From Microbulbifer sp. THAF38 (GTDB lineage Bacteria > Pseudomonadota > Gammaproteobacteria > Pseudomonadales > Cellvibrionaceae): a DNA stretch of 64,000 nucleotides. A program made the position numbers and the translations under genes. This document shows, one piece after another, positions 52,661-62,317 of the stretch (its first letter is position 1; the number at the start of each line of letters is the position of its first letter). The notes below the pieces were generated by a model. That model searched no databases, was not told the origin of the DNA, and saw only the letters and a list, made by a program, of their open reading frames with translations. The stretch covers positions 880,501 through 944,500 of the forward strand of contig NZ_CP045369.1 of assembly GCF_009363535.1 (NCBI RefSeq), written 5' to 3'.

Positions 52661-53805
52661 TTCCTTGCTCGACTACTGCTTTATCTGTTCTCAGTCCTTG
52701 CCTCTTTGAGTGAATTCTTGCTGCCTATAAACTACTCTGATCGGTTTGTTCTCATCCGCAGAATGGAAAATTTTTGTTTTTGACCCATCCATGCCACTGG
52801 CATTAGTGCCCTCTTCATCGATTTCCTAAATGCACTCAATGTGAATGTTGGTGATTTTTGGGTTGTATAACTGGAGCTGCAGGACGTAAGTGGTGCTGGG
52901 CCGCCGCTCACCATCACCCTAGGATTGGTTCGAAGATATCAACTCCCTAGCTTTTCTAATGTGGTAAGTCTCGAGCGCATCTCATCAATCAGATACTGAC
53001 CTATGAAGAAATGGTTAAACTCTTGCTGTCCAGAGCTCCCAGAGTGTATTGGTACTTTTGTTCCAAGTATCGATCTCATCACTTTTTCATCTATTTATTA
53101 TTGGTAGCTTTACTTCTAGAGGAGCAGTATGAGAGGAGCTGTAGGGAGGCGATAGTCTAGGGCATGGCTTAGAGTTATCGGTTAGAGACCTCCTGGGGGG
53201 CTTCTTAATATTTCCGTGCTGCTTTTGGCTTCCAAAGTGGTTCGCTATCAAGGGCATAGATGTTACAGAATTATTTAGAGGCACCCTAGATATGCTTTCA
53301 GGCTAAATCTTTATGAGCCTATTGGTATATATCGCTGAGTGCTGTATGAAATAAATGCAAAGCGTATGAAGAATATACTAAACGTGGTCATTGATTGACC
53401 CGACTATTACTAGTTTATTAGTAGAGTTGATGTGTGAGTGTTTACTTAAGCAGTTTTGGATGATCACCTTATATAAACCTCGTTTTATCTATTGGTGTCA
53501 GGCACTAGGCATTCGTTGAGAGTGGCATTCAATCTGTGTAAGTTTAGTGGTTAAGTGAAGACTAGAATTGGGTGAGGTGTACGTAATGGCGCGTAATTAA
53601 TTTGGTATGACGAAATTTGGTGGCTGCGATAGGATGCTGCGCTGGTCAATTAGGCCGCTGGCGTATTCAGGAAGAGTCATCTTCTCTCTCTGTGAGCTAA
53701 GGTGCTCGCACAGCAAAAATGAGTGAAGCTCAAATAAGCACCACTCGGCTAAGTGAAGTAATTCCTTCCAAGTAGGTCTGAGTTAATTATCCCAGTTCCA
53801 GGCAT
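52661..53805. other. 1.1-kb gap before the polysaccharide genes
   Basis: No gene, RNA or intact repeat is recognised. Frames of about 60 codons at 52732-52917 and 53087-53284 have no supporting signals. A canonical ops/JUMPstart element (GGCGGTAG) was looked for near the export operon and not seen. Confidence 0.5.
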
Positions 53806-54642
53806 GTGCTAAAAGAGAACTGGCTCACAATTGTCCAAGAAAAAGCTGCTATGGGTCCAACAACTTCACGCTCTGTCTGGCAGATCCAGCGAGATGTGAT
53901 CTTCGCGTTACTTGTGCGCGAGATGAAAACTCGATTCGGTAAGTGGAAGCTGGGTTATGCCTGGGTGTTGCTAGAGCCGGCCATGCATATCATGGTTTTG
54001 GCAACACTCTTCAGCTTCCTAGGGAGGGAATTCTACCCGGGGATCCCCACAGTGCTCTTTATGCTCGCTGGTATAGCCCCATTTTTATTCTTTTCCCACT
54101 GCTTTAGTAAATCTATGGCAGCGGTGGACTCCAACCGCGGTCTATTCAACTATCGCCAGCTGCGCCCCTTTGATGCGGTTATGAGCCGGGTAATGTTGGA
54201 ATTTGCTGTCTATCTGATAAGCCTGATCGCGCTACTGGGAATATTAGCTTGGGTGGGTATATCCGCGACTTTTAATAATTTTCTGCTACTGATTGCGGTG
54301 AATCTTCTCTACCTGTGTTTCTGTTTTGGTATGAGTTTGGCGCTCTGTGTAGCCGGTGCCAAATACCCGGAGGCGGGCAAGTTTGGACCACTGATTCTGC
54401 GACCGCTGTACTTTATGTCAGGTGTGTTCTTTTCTTTGGAGCAGGTACCTGAGCAATACCATCCGTATCTCGCATGGAATCCTTTGCTGCATGTCATTGA
54501 GCTTACTCGTGAGGGGCTGTTTAGCAGTTACCACGGCATGTTTGCCAACCTGCCATACCTGACATTCAGTTCATTGGCAATGCTTGGCTTTGGTCTATTG
54601 GTTTACCGCAGCCAGTGGCGAGACTTGGTGCGCAGCAAATGA
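53806..54642 (+). CDS. kpsM: Polysaccharide ABC exporter permease, KpsM-like
   Basis: 278 residues from GTG 53806; ATG 53851 would give 263, closer to E. coli KpsM. ABC-2 type permease with about six membrane segments. The KpsM-like start LLVREMKTRFGKWKLGYAWVLLEPA is clear, as are NYRQLRPFDAVMSR and the C-terminal RPLYFMSGVFFSLEQVPEQY. It moves a lipid-linked capsular polysaccharide across the inner membrane with the ATPase encoded next, whose start overlaps by 4 bp. Confidence 0.92.
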   Translation: MLKENWLTIVQEKAAMGPTTSRSVWQIQRDVIFALLVREMKTRFGKWKLGYAWVLLEPAMHIMVLATLFSFLGREFYPGIPTVLFMLAGIAPFLFFSHCFSKSMAAVDSNRGLFNYRQLRPFDAVMSRVMLEFAVYLISLIALLGILAWVGISATFNNFLLLIAVNLLYLCFCFGMSLALCVAGAKYPEAGKFGPLILRPLYFMSGVFFSLEQVPEQYHPYLAWNPLLHVIELTREGLFSSYHGMFANLPYLTFSSLAMLGFGLLVYRSQWRDLVRSK

Positions 54643-55349
54643 TCGAATTGCGTAACCTGACCAAGTCATTCCGCACACCGAATGGTCGCAAGGTGTTGTT
54701 CAAAGATGTCAATGCCGTTTTCCCGGAAGGTAAGAATATTGGCATTCTCGGAAGAAATGGTGCCGGTAAGTCAACCCTGTTGCGAATTATGGGCGGGATC
54801 GATTATCCAGATTATGGGCGGGTTATTACCAACGAGCGTATATCTTGGCCCATGGGGCTTGCTAGCGGTTTTCAGGGCAGTATGACTGGCCGTGAGAATG
54901 CCGAGTTTATTTGTGGTATTCATGGCATCTGGGGAAGGAGCCGGCAGGCAGTATTGGATAGGGTCCAGGACTTTGCCGAGATTGGTGATTACTTCAATGC
55001 GCCGGTAAAGAGCTACTCCTCCGGCATGCGTTCCCGCCTAGCGTTCGGTCTGAGCATCGCCGTGGATTTCGATTGCTATCTAGTGGATGAGGTGATGTCC
55101 GTTGGTGATGCGCACTTTAAGCATAAGTGTGAACAGGTTATCGCCGAAAAGCGTAAATCAGCCAAATTTATTATTGTTGCTCACGCCATGCCGCAACTGA
55201 AAAAGAATTGTGATGTCGGTATTTACCTCGGCCCGGAAGGATTACAGATTTTCGATACCGTAGATGAGGCTATTGAACTTTATCAGCAAGGGATACCCAA
55301 GGCCAAGGTGCAACAACAGAATAGAGCCGAACAGGCACTTAAGGCATAA
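54639..55349 (+). CDS. kpsT: Polysaccharide ABC exporter ATPase, KpsT-like
   Basis: 236 residues from ATG 54639, overlapping the permease stop (ATGA). Walker A GRNGAGKST, signature KSYSSGMRSRLAFGLSIA and Walker B YLVDEVMSVGDAHF are all present. It powers the KpsM-like channel for capsule or exopolysaccharide export. Confidence 0.95.
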   Translation: MIELRNLTKSFRTPNGRKVLFKDVNAVFPEGKNIGILGRNGAGKSTLLRIMGGIDYPDYGRVITNERISWPMGLASGFQGSMTGRENAEFICGIHGIWGRSRQAVLDRVQDFAEIGDYFNAPVKSYSSGMRSRLAFGLSIAVDFDCYLVDEVMSVGDAHFKHKCEQVIAEKRKSAKFIIVAHAMPQLKKNCDVGIYLGPEGLQIFDTVDEAIELYQQGIPKAKVQQQNRAEQALKA

Positions 55350-55355
55350 GTCAAA

Positions 55356-56588
55356 ATGGAAACAAATACGCAACCTGTCTCAGAGCAAAAAGCTAAGCCC
55401 AATAGTGGCGCACTAAAAAGAACGGCTGAGGTTGTAAAAGGTATGTTTGCAGGCTTTGCTGCGAATGAACCACCATCGGAACCTGGCCATTCGGGTATTC
55501 GCGCATGGCGTGGATTACTACTGTGTGTTGGCTTACCCCTGCTTTTGGTATCCGCCTATTACCTTTTCTTTGTTTCGGATCGTTATGTGAGTAGCACTCA
55601 GCTGATTGTGAAAGATAATGGCTCGAGTCAAGGAATGTCATCTTCCCTTGGCTTCCTTTTGCCAGGTGTAGGGGCCGACAATCAAGATGCTTTCCTAGTA
55701 GTTAACTATATTCAGTCCTTGGATATGGCTGTATATCTGGATAAGACATTGCAGTTGAGTAGCTACTACAAGAGCGATCGCTACGATATCTTCTCTCGCC
55801 TTGACTCCAATGCTACCCAGGAGGACTACCTGGAATACTATCGTGAGCATATCGCCATTGGTCACGATGAGTCGACGGGTATTATCACAATAGAGATACA
55901 GGCTTTTGAGCCTGAGTTCGCGCGCAGTCTGGTTGAGACTGTTACCCAGAAATCTGAAGATTTTGTCAATGCTATCAGCAATCAACTTGCTGACAAGCAG
56001 GTAGCTTTTGTGCGCAGTGAGCTCGAGTTGGCTCAAAGTAAATTGCGTGCCTCTAAGCAGGAAATTCTCGATTTCCAAAACCGTAACAAAGTTGTAAGCC
56101 CACAAGAGCTAACAAAGGGGATCAGCGGAATTATTCAGGGGCTCGAAGCCAAGCTTGCCGAGCTGCGCGCCAAACTGACGGCGGCCAAAACCTATCTAAA
56201 TCCCGACTCTTCTCAGGTTGTCTCAATGCAGGCTGAAATCAGCGCGCTGGAAGAGCAAATAGCCGCAGAAAAGGAACGCTTGGTTGGTGTTTCAGATGCA
56301 CAGGGGGAGCAGCGTCTTAACAGCCTGAGTGCGCATTTCCAGAATTTAGAATTGAACCTTCAGTTTGCCACCGATGCCTACGCAGCATCACTAAAAGCAT
56401 TAGAAACTGCCCGAATGGAAGCCTCAGGCAGACTTAAACACTTGATGGTTGTAAGCCAGCCTTCTTTAGCGGAGAAAGCAGAATACCCGCGTAAGCTTTA
56501 TAACCTAACCAGCTTAGCCATTATTCTGCTACTGATCTATGGCATTGTGAAAATGTTGATATCCAGTATTCGCGACCACAGGATTTAA
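55356..56588 (+). CDS. kpsE: Polysaccharide export inner-membrane protein, KpsE-like
   Basis: 410 residues. One membrane segment near the N-terminus (LLLCVGLPLLLVSAYYLFFV), a long periplasmic coiled-coil part (about 190-340) and a second membrane segment at the C-terminus (LTSLAIILLLIYGIVKML). This is the polysaccharide co-polymerase type 3 layout of KpsE/CtrB/BexC. SDRYVSSTQLIVKDNGSSQG is a recognisable family block. It bridges the ABC exporter and the outer-membrane channel. Confidence 0.9.
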   Translation: METNTQPVSEQKAKPNSGALKRTAEVVKGMFAGFAANEPPSEPGHSGIRAWRGLLLCVGLPLLLVSAYYLFFVSDRYVSSTQLIVKDNGSSQGMSSSLGFLLPGVGADNQDAFLVVNYIQSLDMAVYLDKTLQLSSYYKSDRYDIFSRLDSNATQEDYLEYYREHIAIGHDESTGIITIEIQAFEPEFARSLVETVTQKSEDFVNAISNQLADKQVAFVRSELELAQSKLRASKQEILDFQNRNKVVSPQELTKGISGIIQGLEAKLAELRAKLTAAKTYLNPDSSQVVSMQAEISALEEQIAAEKERLVGVSDAQGEQRLNSLSAHFQNLELNLQFATDAYAASLKALETARMEASGRLKHLMVVSQPSLAEKAEYPRKLYNLTSLAIILLLIYGIVKMLISSIRDHRI

Positions 56589-56721
56589 TCCTTTTCTTGC
56601 TTGCGAGTGTAAGACTGGTGAGCAAGGAGATAAGTGGCTGCCTAAAAGCGCTAGTTACCCAGATAATGCAAGGCAAAGTCTGGATATTAAAAACAGAGAC
56701 TCAAAAGAAAAGATCGAAAAA

Positions 56722-58356
56722 ATGATCGTGAGAAAACTTAAAACCCTTGGGGTATTACTTGGTTTATTGTCTGGTGTTGCGCTGCCGAATGCTCAAGCTC
56801 TGGAAACTCAGCTATTGGAAAAGAATGATTCTACTGAGCTTCCTCAGCCAAGTGCGCCGGTCTTTGGTCAGTCTCTGTTTCAGGGGGCCTTCAAAGATCA
56901 ACCGTTTAGTGGCTTCAACCCAGATTATCGCATAACCGTCGGCGATCAAATTAACTTGCAACTGTGGGGTGCCTATAGCTTTAGTGCAACTCTTGCGGTG
57001 GACCCACAGGGTAATATTTTTGTACCGGAAGTGGGGCCAGTACATGTGGCCGGCGTAAAAAATGGCGAACTCAATGACTTTGTATTACGCCATGTAAAAG
57101 GTGTATTCAAGAAAAATGTACGAGCCTACGCAAACCTGGAGGCCAGCCAACCGGTCAAAGTATTTGTAACGGGTTATGTCAAAAATCCAGGGCTATTTAA
57201 TGGCTTTTCATCAGACTCCATTCTCTATTATCTCGATAGTGCGGGCGGTATAGATCATAAAAGTGGAAGCTTTATAGATGTGAAAGTAATGCGTGGTGAT
57301 CAGCTACTGCAAACGGTCAATCTATATAATTTTCTTACCGACGGCAGCATGCCCGCATTGCAGCTACGCAATGGTGATGCCATTGTTGTTGGGGCGCGTA
57401 ATGGAGCCGTTTCAATCGAAGGCGCGGTGCAACAGGCTGCGCAGATAGAATTTACCGGCCCTTACACTCAGTTAGGGGAAATGCTACTGGTCGCCAAGCC
57501 GGACCCCCAGGCTAACTTTGCCCGTATTACTCAGGTAATTGATGATCAGCAGCAAGCCAGCTATCTGCCATTGGCAGAAGCCCTGAATACCGCGTTATAC
57601 CCAGGCGCTAGAGTCGAATTAGTTCGGGATAACGATATCAAGTCCATATCCGTAAGTGTGAGCGGTGAGCTGGATGGACCCGCAAGCTATGTACTCCCCT
57701 ACGGCGCTACGCTTGAAGATCTACTGTCACAGCTCGAGTTTCGCGGTAATGCTGATCAGTCTGCAGTGCAGTTATACCGAAAAAGCGTGGCTAAGAAGCA
57801 GCGCGCTGCACTAGAGCGCTCCCTAGACGCTTTGCAAATGGAAGTACTTACCCGCCAACCAAACACTGAGCTGGAAAAAGGGGCTCAGTCGGAAAACGCC
57901 GCCATGATTCAAAAGTTCATTGCTGAGGCTCGAAAAGCACAACCTCGAGGACAGGTGGTACTGGCTAATAACCCCAAGGCCGGAGATATGTTGCTGGAGG
58001 ATGGTGATAGGTTAGTGGTACCACTTAGGAACTCCACGGTTTCAGTGGTGGGTGAAGTGATATTTCCAACTTCACTGGTATTTAATGAACGCCATACATT
58101 GGAAGACTACATTGAAATGGCTGGCGGTTTCTCCAATAGCGCGAATCAAGATGAATTAGTAATTCTACATTTAGATGGCACCATCAGTCGGGTTAAAGAG
58201 AGCAAGTTCGATAATCGTCTGAAAGATACTCTGCGCCCTGGTGATGAAATTATGGTGATGCCAGAGGTGCGCTCTAGTGAGTTGCAGGTGACTAAAGATG
58301 TCACAGAAATTCTTTACCGTATTGCCGTAGGCACAGCGGCAGTACTGTCTTTCTAA
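56722..58356 (+). CDS. kpsD: Outer-membrane polysaccharide export protein, KpsD-like
   Basis: 544 residues with a cleaved signal peptide (ending AQA). The polysaccharide export domain is seen in YRITVGDQINLQLWGAYS and VDPQGNIFVPEVGPVHVAG. Several SLBB domains follow (VFVTGYVKNPGLF, VSVSGELDGPASYVLPYG, VSVVGEVIFPTSLVFN). Length equals KpsD (about 558) rather than Wza (about 380), in line with the ABC-type exporter. It is the periplasmic/outer-membrane conduit. Confidence 0.92.
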   Translation: MIVRKLKTLGVLLGLLSGVALPNAQALETQLLEKNDSTELPQPSAPVFGQSLFQGAFKDQPFSGFNPDYRITVGDQINLQLWGAYSFSATLAVDPQGNIFVPEVGPVHVAGVKNGELNDFVLRHVKGVFKKNVRAYANLEASQPVKVFVTGYVKNPGLFNGFSSDSILYYLDSAGGIDHKSGSFIDVKVMRGDQLLQTVNLYNFLTDGSMPALQLRNGDAIVVGARNGAVSIEGAVQQAAQIEFTGPYTQLGEMLLVAKPDPQANFARITQVIDDQQQASYLPLAEALNTALYPGARVELVRDNDIKSISVSVSGELDGPASYVLPYGATLEDLLSQLEFRGNADQSAVQLYRKSVAKKQRAALERSLDALQMEVLTRQPNTELEKGAQSENAAMIQKFIAEARKAQPRGQVVLANNPKAGDMLLEDGDRLVVPLRNSTVSVVGEVIFPTSLVFNERHTLEDYIEMAGGFSNSANQDELVILHLDGTISRVKESKFDNRLKDTLRPGDEIMVMPEVRSSELQVTKDVTEILYRIAVGTAAVLSF

Positions 58357-58453
58357 GGGTACCGGGTAATACTTCTTCTCCAGATCTTTGAATATAAAAG
58401 TTTTGGAGATGCTGGAAATAGTGGGCGACTCATTGAGCTCCAAGGAGAAAAAG

Positions 58454-59392
58454 ATGATTACAAAGGGAAGTTCAACCAGAAAAGGAATTATTCTGGCGGG
58501 TGGTTCCGGTACGCGTCTATACCCCCTTACCAAGGGGGTTAGCAAGCAGTTGATGGGGGTATACGACAAGCCAATGATTTACTACCCGCTAACAACACTC
58601 ATGCTGGCGGGTATCCAGGACATACTGATCATCACCACACCAGAAGAGCAGTATCTTTACCAGCGCCTACTGGAAGACGGCTCTCAATGGGGGGTTAACA
58701 TCAGCTATGCGATACAGCCGAGCCCAGATGGCCTCGCGCAAGCTTTTATCATTGGTCGTGAGCATGTGGGTAACAATAAGAGCGCTCTGGTATTGGGTGA
58801 TAATATTTTTTATACCCAGCACTTTAGTCAGATATTACAGCGTGCAGATGCGAATGAAGAGGGAGCGACAGTCTTTGGCTATCGCGTCGCCGACGCAAGG
58901 GCCTATGGCGTTGTAGAGTTTGATAGGGAAGGCAAAGCCGTTAGCTTAGAAGAGAAACCAGCTCAACCAAGATCTAACTACGCGGTAACTGGCTTGTATT
59001 TCTATGATAAGCAAGTCTGTGATTTGGCAAGAGAAGTTCAACCAAGCCCCCGCGGTGAGTTGGAGATCACCGATATTAACAATATCTACCTTGAGCGAGA
59101 TCAATTGAATGTTGAATTATTGGGCCGTGGCAGCGCTTGGCTGGATACCGGAACCCATGACAACCTGCTTGAGGCTGCACATTTTGTTCAGACTATGGAG
59201 CGTCGCCAGGGGCTGAAAATTGCCTGCCCGGAAGAAGTGGCTTACCGCAAGGGCTTTATCTGTGCTGAACAGCTGGAAAAGCAGGCTCAACCGCTGTTAA
59301 AGAGCGGCTATGGTGAATACCTAATGAATTTGTTGTTGGAATCTGGGGAAGCACCTCCTTTCACTCAGCAGCGTTTGGCCGCTGCTCTTTGA
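58454..59392 (+). CDS. rfbA: Glucose-1-phosphate thymidylyltransferase
   Basis: 312 residues from ATG 58454, chosen for the strong AAGGAG at 58442-58447; a longer frame begins at 58388. The nucleotide-binding motif is [18 protein letters not shown], followed by [18 protein letters not shown] and [20 protein letters not shown]. First step of dTDP-L-rhamnose synthesis. Heads the rml block. Confidence 0.95.
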   Translation: MITKGSSTRKGIILAGGSGTRLYPLTKGVSKQLMGVYDKPMIYYPLTTLMLAGIQDILIITTPEEQYLYQRLLEDGSQWGVNISYAIQPSPDGLAQAFIIGREHVGNNKSALVLGDNIFYTQHFSQILQRADANEEGATVFGYRVADARAYGVVEFDREGKAVSLEEKPAQPRSNYAVTGLYFYDKQVCDLAREVQPSPRGELEITDINNIYLERDQLNVELLGRGSAWLDTGTHDNLLEAAHFVQTMERRQGLKIACPEEVAYRKGFICAEQLEKQAQPLLKSGYGEYLMNLLLESGEAPPFTQQRLAAAL

Positions 59393-59445
59393 ATGAATAG
59401 AAAACCCTTCGTTCCACTTTTTGAAGAAAGAAGAAAAGAAGCAGT

Positions 59446-59994
59446 ATGAAAGTAATAGAAACCGCTATCCCCGACGTGAAAATCCTGGAACCAAAAGTCT
59501 TTGGTGACGAGCGTGGTTTCTTTTTCGAATCCTATCGGCAGGATTTATTTAACCGTGAATGTGCAGAAAGGATCTTTGTCCAAGATAACCATAGTAAGTC
59601 TACCCAGGGAATTCTTCGTGGGCTGCACTACCAAACTCAGCAAACCCAAGGCAAGTTGGTACGTGTAACGAAAGGCGAAGTTTTTGATGTGGCGGTAGAT
59701 TTAAGAAAAAGCTCCCCAACTTTTGGTCAATGGGTAGGAGTCACCCTCTCGGCAGAAAATAATCGACAGCTTTGGGTCCCGGAAGGCTTTGCTCACGGTT
59801 TCTACGTCACTAGTGCCGAAGCGGAGTTCGTCTATAAGTGCACTGATTACTATGCGCCAGAGTATGAGCATTCCATTCGCTGGGATGATCCAGAACTGGC
59901 GATTGAATGGCCTTTGGTAGATGGAAAAGCACCTCAACTCTCTACTAAAGATACCGCGGGAAAAAGCCTAAAAGAGGCTATTCCTTTCCCTTAG
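59446..59994 (+). CDS. rfbC: dTDP-4-dehydrorhamnose 3,5-epimerase
   Basis: 182 residues. RmlC cupin fold with FGDERGFFFESYRQDLF, the catalytic His block NHSKSTQGILRGLHYQ, and VPEGFAHGFYV. Third step of dTDP-rhamnose synthesis. Standard length, in line after rfbA. Confidence 0.96.
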   Translation: MKVIETAIPDVKILEPKVFGDERGFFFESYRQDLFNRECAERIFVQDNHSKSTQGILRGLHYQTQQTQGKLVRVTKGEVFDVAVDLRKSSPTFGQWVGVTLSAENNRQLWVPEGFAHGFYVTSAEAEFVYKCTDYYAPEYEHSIRWDDPELAIEWPLVDGKAPQLSTKDTAGKSLKEAIPFP

Positions 59995-60145
59995 GACCTG
60001 CAGCAGAAAATCCTAGATCACAATATTCGGCTCAAGAGTTTTTTCCTGACATAAAAAGCTTGTGAATCAGTTAAGCAAGCTTGTAGTTTCAGTCAGAGAT
60101 GTCAAAACACTAGCTAGTGCCTCCTAATTCAATGTGAATAAGTCA

Positions 60146-61018
60146 ATGAAAATTTTAGTAACTGGTAAAGATGGCCAGCTGGCACAAGAGCTGCAAAAAC
60201 GTATTCCGGCTGGTATAGAGCTGATAGCACTAGACAGAAACGATCTAGATATCACGAGTGCGGATCAGGTCATACAGGCAATGACTCACTATAAGCCCGC
60301 CGCAATTATTAATGCGGCTGCCTATACCGCGGTGGACAAGGCGGAATCAGAGAAAGCGCAAGCCTACGCTGTTAATGCCACAGGCCCGGAAAATTTGGCT
60401 AAAGCCTGCCGGGAGATGGGGATACGTTTGATTCATATCTCCACAGATTTTGTATTTGATGGCCAGAGTTCTACACCCTATCAGCCGCAAGATGTGGTTC
60501 GTCCATTAGGGGTATATGGAGAAAGTAAGGCTGCTGGTGAAGCAGCCGTGCAAAGCATATTACCCCAAGCGGTTATTCTGCGCACTGCCTGGGTTTATAG
60601 CGCCCATGGAGCCAATTTTACCAATACTATGCTTCGCCTTATGAACGAGCGAGACGAGCTGGGGGTTGTAGCTGATCAGATAGGAACTCCTACAAGTACT
60701 CAAACACTGGCCGAAACTATCTTCATGGTAGTTAGCAATCCTGAAATAAGTGGTATTTATCACTGTACGGATGCTGGTACCGCCAGTTGGTATGATTTTG
60801 CCGTGGCTATCTATGAAGAGGCCAAGGATCTTGGTCTGTTGGTCGATGAGGTAAATGTAAAAATACGGCCAATAGGCACTGCCGACTATCCTACTCCTGC
60901 GGCAAGGCCAGCATATAGTGTTTTGGATAAGTCAAGCTTGGTGATGGATTTGAATTTTGAATTACAACACTGGCGCCAGGTATTACGCCGAGTTTTACAA
61001 GAAAAGGCTGGCTCTTAA
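60146..61018 (+). CDS. rfbD: dTDP-4-dehydrorhamnose reductase
   Basis: About 290 residues. ATG at about 60146 gives the typical MKILVTGKDGQLAQEL; a GTG four codons upstream is possible. NAAAYTAVDKAES, ISTDFVFDGQ and the SDR active site Y-x-x-x-K in GVYGESKAAGE identify RmlD. Last step of dTDP-rhamnose synthesis. Confidence 0.95.
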   Translation: MKILVTGKDGQLAQELQKRIPAGIELIALDRNDLDITSADQVIQAMTHYKPAAIINAAAYTAVDKAESEKAQAYAVNATGPENLAKACREMGIRLIHISTDFVFDGQSSTPYQPQDVVRPLGVYGESKAAGEAAVQSILPQAVILRTAWVYSAHGANFTNTMLRLMNERDELGVVADQIGTPTSTQTLAETIFMVVSNPEISGIYHCTDAGTASWYDFAVAIYEEAKDLGLLVDEVNVKIRPIGTADYPTPAARPAYSVLDKSSLVMDLNFELQHWRQVLRRVLQEKAGS

Positions 61019-61192
61019 AGAAGGACCCCACAATCATTCCAGAGTGTTAGCGTGCATCTAGAATTATTATCGAATAGGTGTCGGCAAGGCACATAGACTG
61101 AATAGAAATAGAAAGCATTGAGGGGCTAAGGGTATATCTTTGTAAAGGTATGGCTTTAGTATCCAACTCTACAAAAGTAATGGCAGAAACAA

Positions 61193-62308
61193 ATGAGTAA
61201 CTTGCTGGTAACCGGTGGCGCCGGTTTTATAGGTGCAAATTTTATCCACTACTGGATGAAAACTTACCCCCAAGACAAAGTAATAGTTCTGGATGCATTA
61301 ACTTACGCCGGTAATAGAACTAATCTGGAACCAGTATCGGAAAATAGCAACTTCTATTTTTGTCAGGGAAATATTTGCGATACATCTCTGGTAGAAACCC
61401 TTCTTAAAGAGTATAGAATAGACACGTTGGTGCACTTCGCAGCAGAAAGCCATGTAGACAGGTCCATCAGTGGCCCAGATGCCTTTATTGAAACCAATAT
61501 TATCGGTACCCATAGCCTACTCAAGGCGGCAAAAAAAATCTGGTTGGACGAGGGAGTCAACAAAGACAACCACCGCTTTCACCATGTTTCCACAGATGAA
61601 GTTTACGGAACTCTGAGCCCTGAGGATCCCGCATTTAGCGAGACTACACCCTACGCTCCCAATAGCCCATACGCGGCTAGTAAGGCTGCTTCAGATCATT
61701 TAGTACGAGCTTATCACCACACTTATGGGCTAAATATTACTACGAGTAATTGCTCCAATAATTATGGCCCTTATCACTTTCCAGAAAAACTGATACCCCT
61801 GGTTATCACTAATATTCTACAAAATAAACCATTGCCAATTTATGGTGATGGCCAGCAAGTTCGCGACTGGTTGTATGTAGAGGACCATGCGCGAGGTATT
61901 GATTTGGTAATCAAAAAAGGACAATTGGGAGAGTGTTACAACATAGGCGGTATTAATGAAAGGGCAAATATCGATATCGTTCAGTTGATTTGTGAGCGGA
62001 TGAACTCTGAATTTGCCGAAAATCCGGACCTCGCTGAGAAGTACCCCAAAGCGGTATCTGCAATAGCAGGGAAAGCACAGAGTCTTATAACCTTTGTAAA
62101 GGATAGGGCCGGGCATGATCGTCGCTATGCCATAGATCCTCAAAAATCCAATTCTGAACTTGATTATCAACCACGGGAGAGTTTTGCAACCGGTATTCGT
62201 AAAACACTGCGATGGTATCTAGAGAACGACGGCTGGTGGCAGGCTGTGATGGATGGTAGTTATCGACAGTGGATAGAGCAGCAATACTGCAACGCTGAGA
62301 GAGTGTGA
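61193..62308 (+). CDS. rfbB: dTDP-glucose 4,6-dehydratase
   Basis: 371 residues. N-terminal NAD motif TGGAGFIGANFIHY, HFAAESHVDRSI, HVSTDEVYGTL and the catalytic Y-x-x-x-K in PYAASKAASDHLV. Second step of dTDP-rhamnose synthesis. Together with rfbA, rfbC and rfbD it makes a full pathway beside the export genes. Confidence 0.96.
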   Translation: MSNLLVTGGAGFIGANFIHYWMKTYPQDKVIVLDALTYAGNRTNLEPVSENSNFYFCQGNICDTSLVETLLKEYRIDTLVHFAAESHVDRSISGPDAFIETNIIGTHSLLKAAKKIWLDEGVNKDNHRFHHVSTDEVYGTLSPEDPAFSETTPYAPNSPYAASKAASDHLVRAYHHTYGLNITTSNCSNNYGPYHFPEKLIPLVITNILQNKPLPIYGDGQQVRDWLYVEDHARGIDLVIKKGQLGECYNIGGINERANIDIVQLICERMNSEFAENPDLAEKYPKAVSAIAGKAQSLITFVKDRAGHDRRYAIDPQKSNSELDYQPRESFATGIRKTLRWYLENDGWWQAVMDGSYRQWIEQQYCNAERV

Positions 62309-62317
62309 AGATAGATT

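Noticed and set aside
52732..53284. Two minus-strand frames of about 60 codons before the export operon
   Set aside because: No signals or similarity; length is expected by chance in this AT-rich stretch.
53300..53805. ops/JUMPstart antitermination element upstream of the polysaccharide operon
   Set aside because: The GGCGGTAG core was not found.
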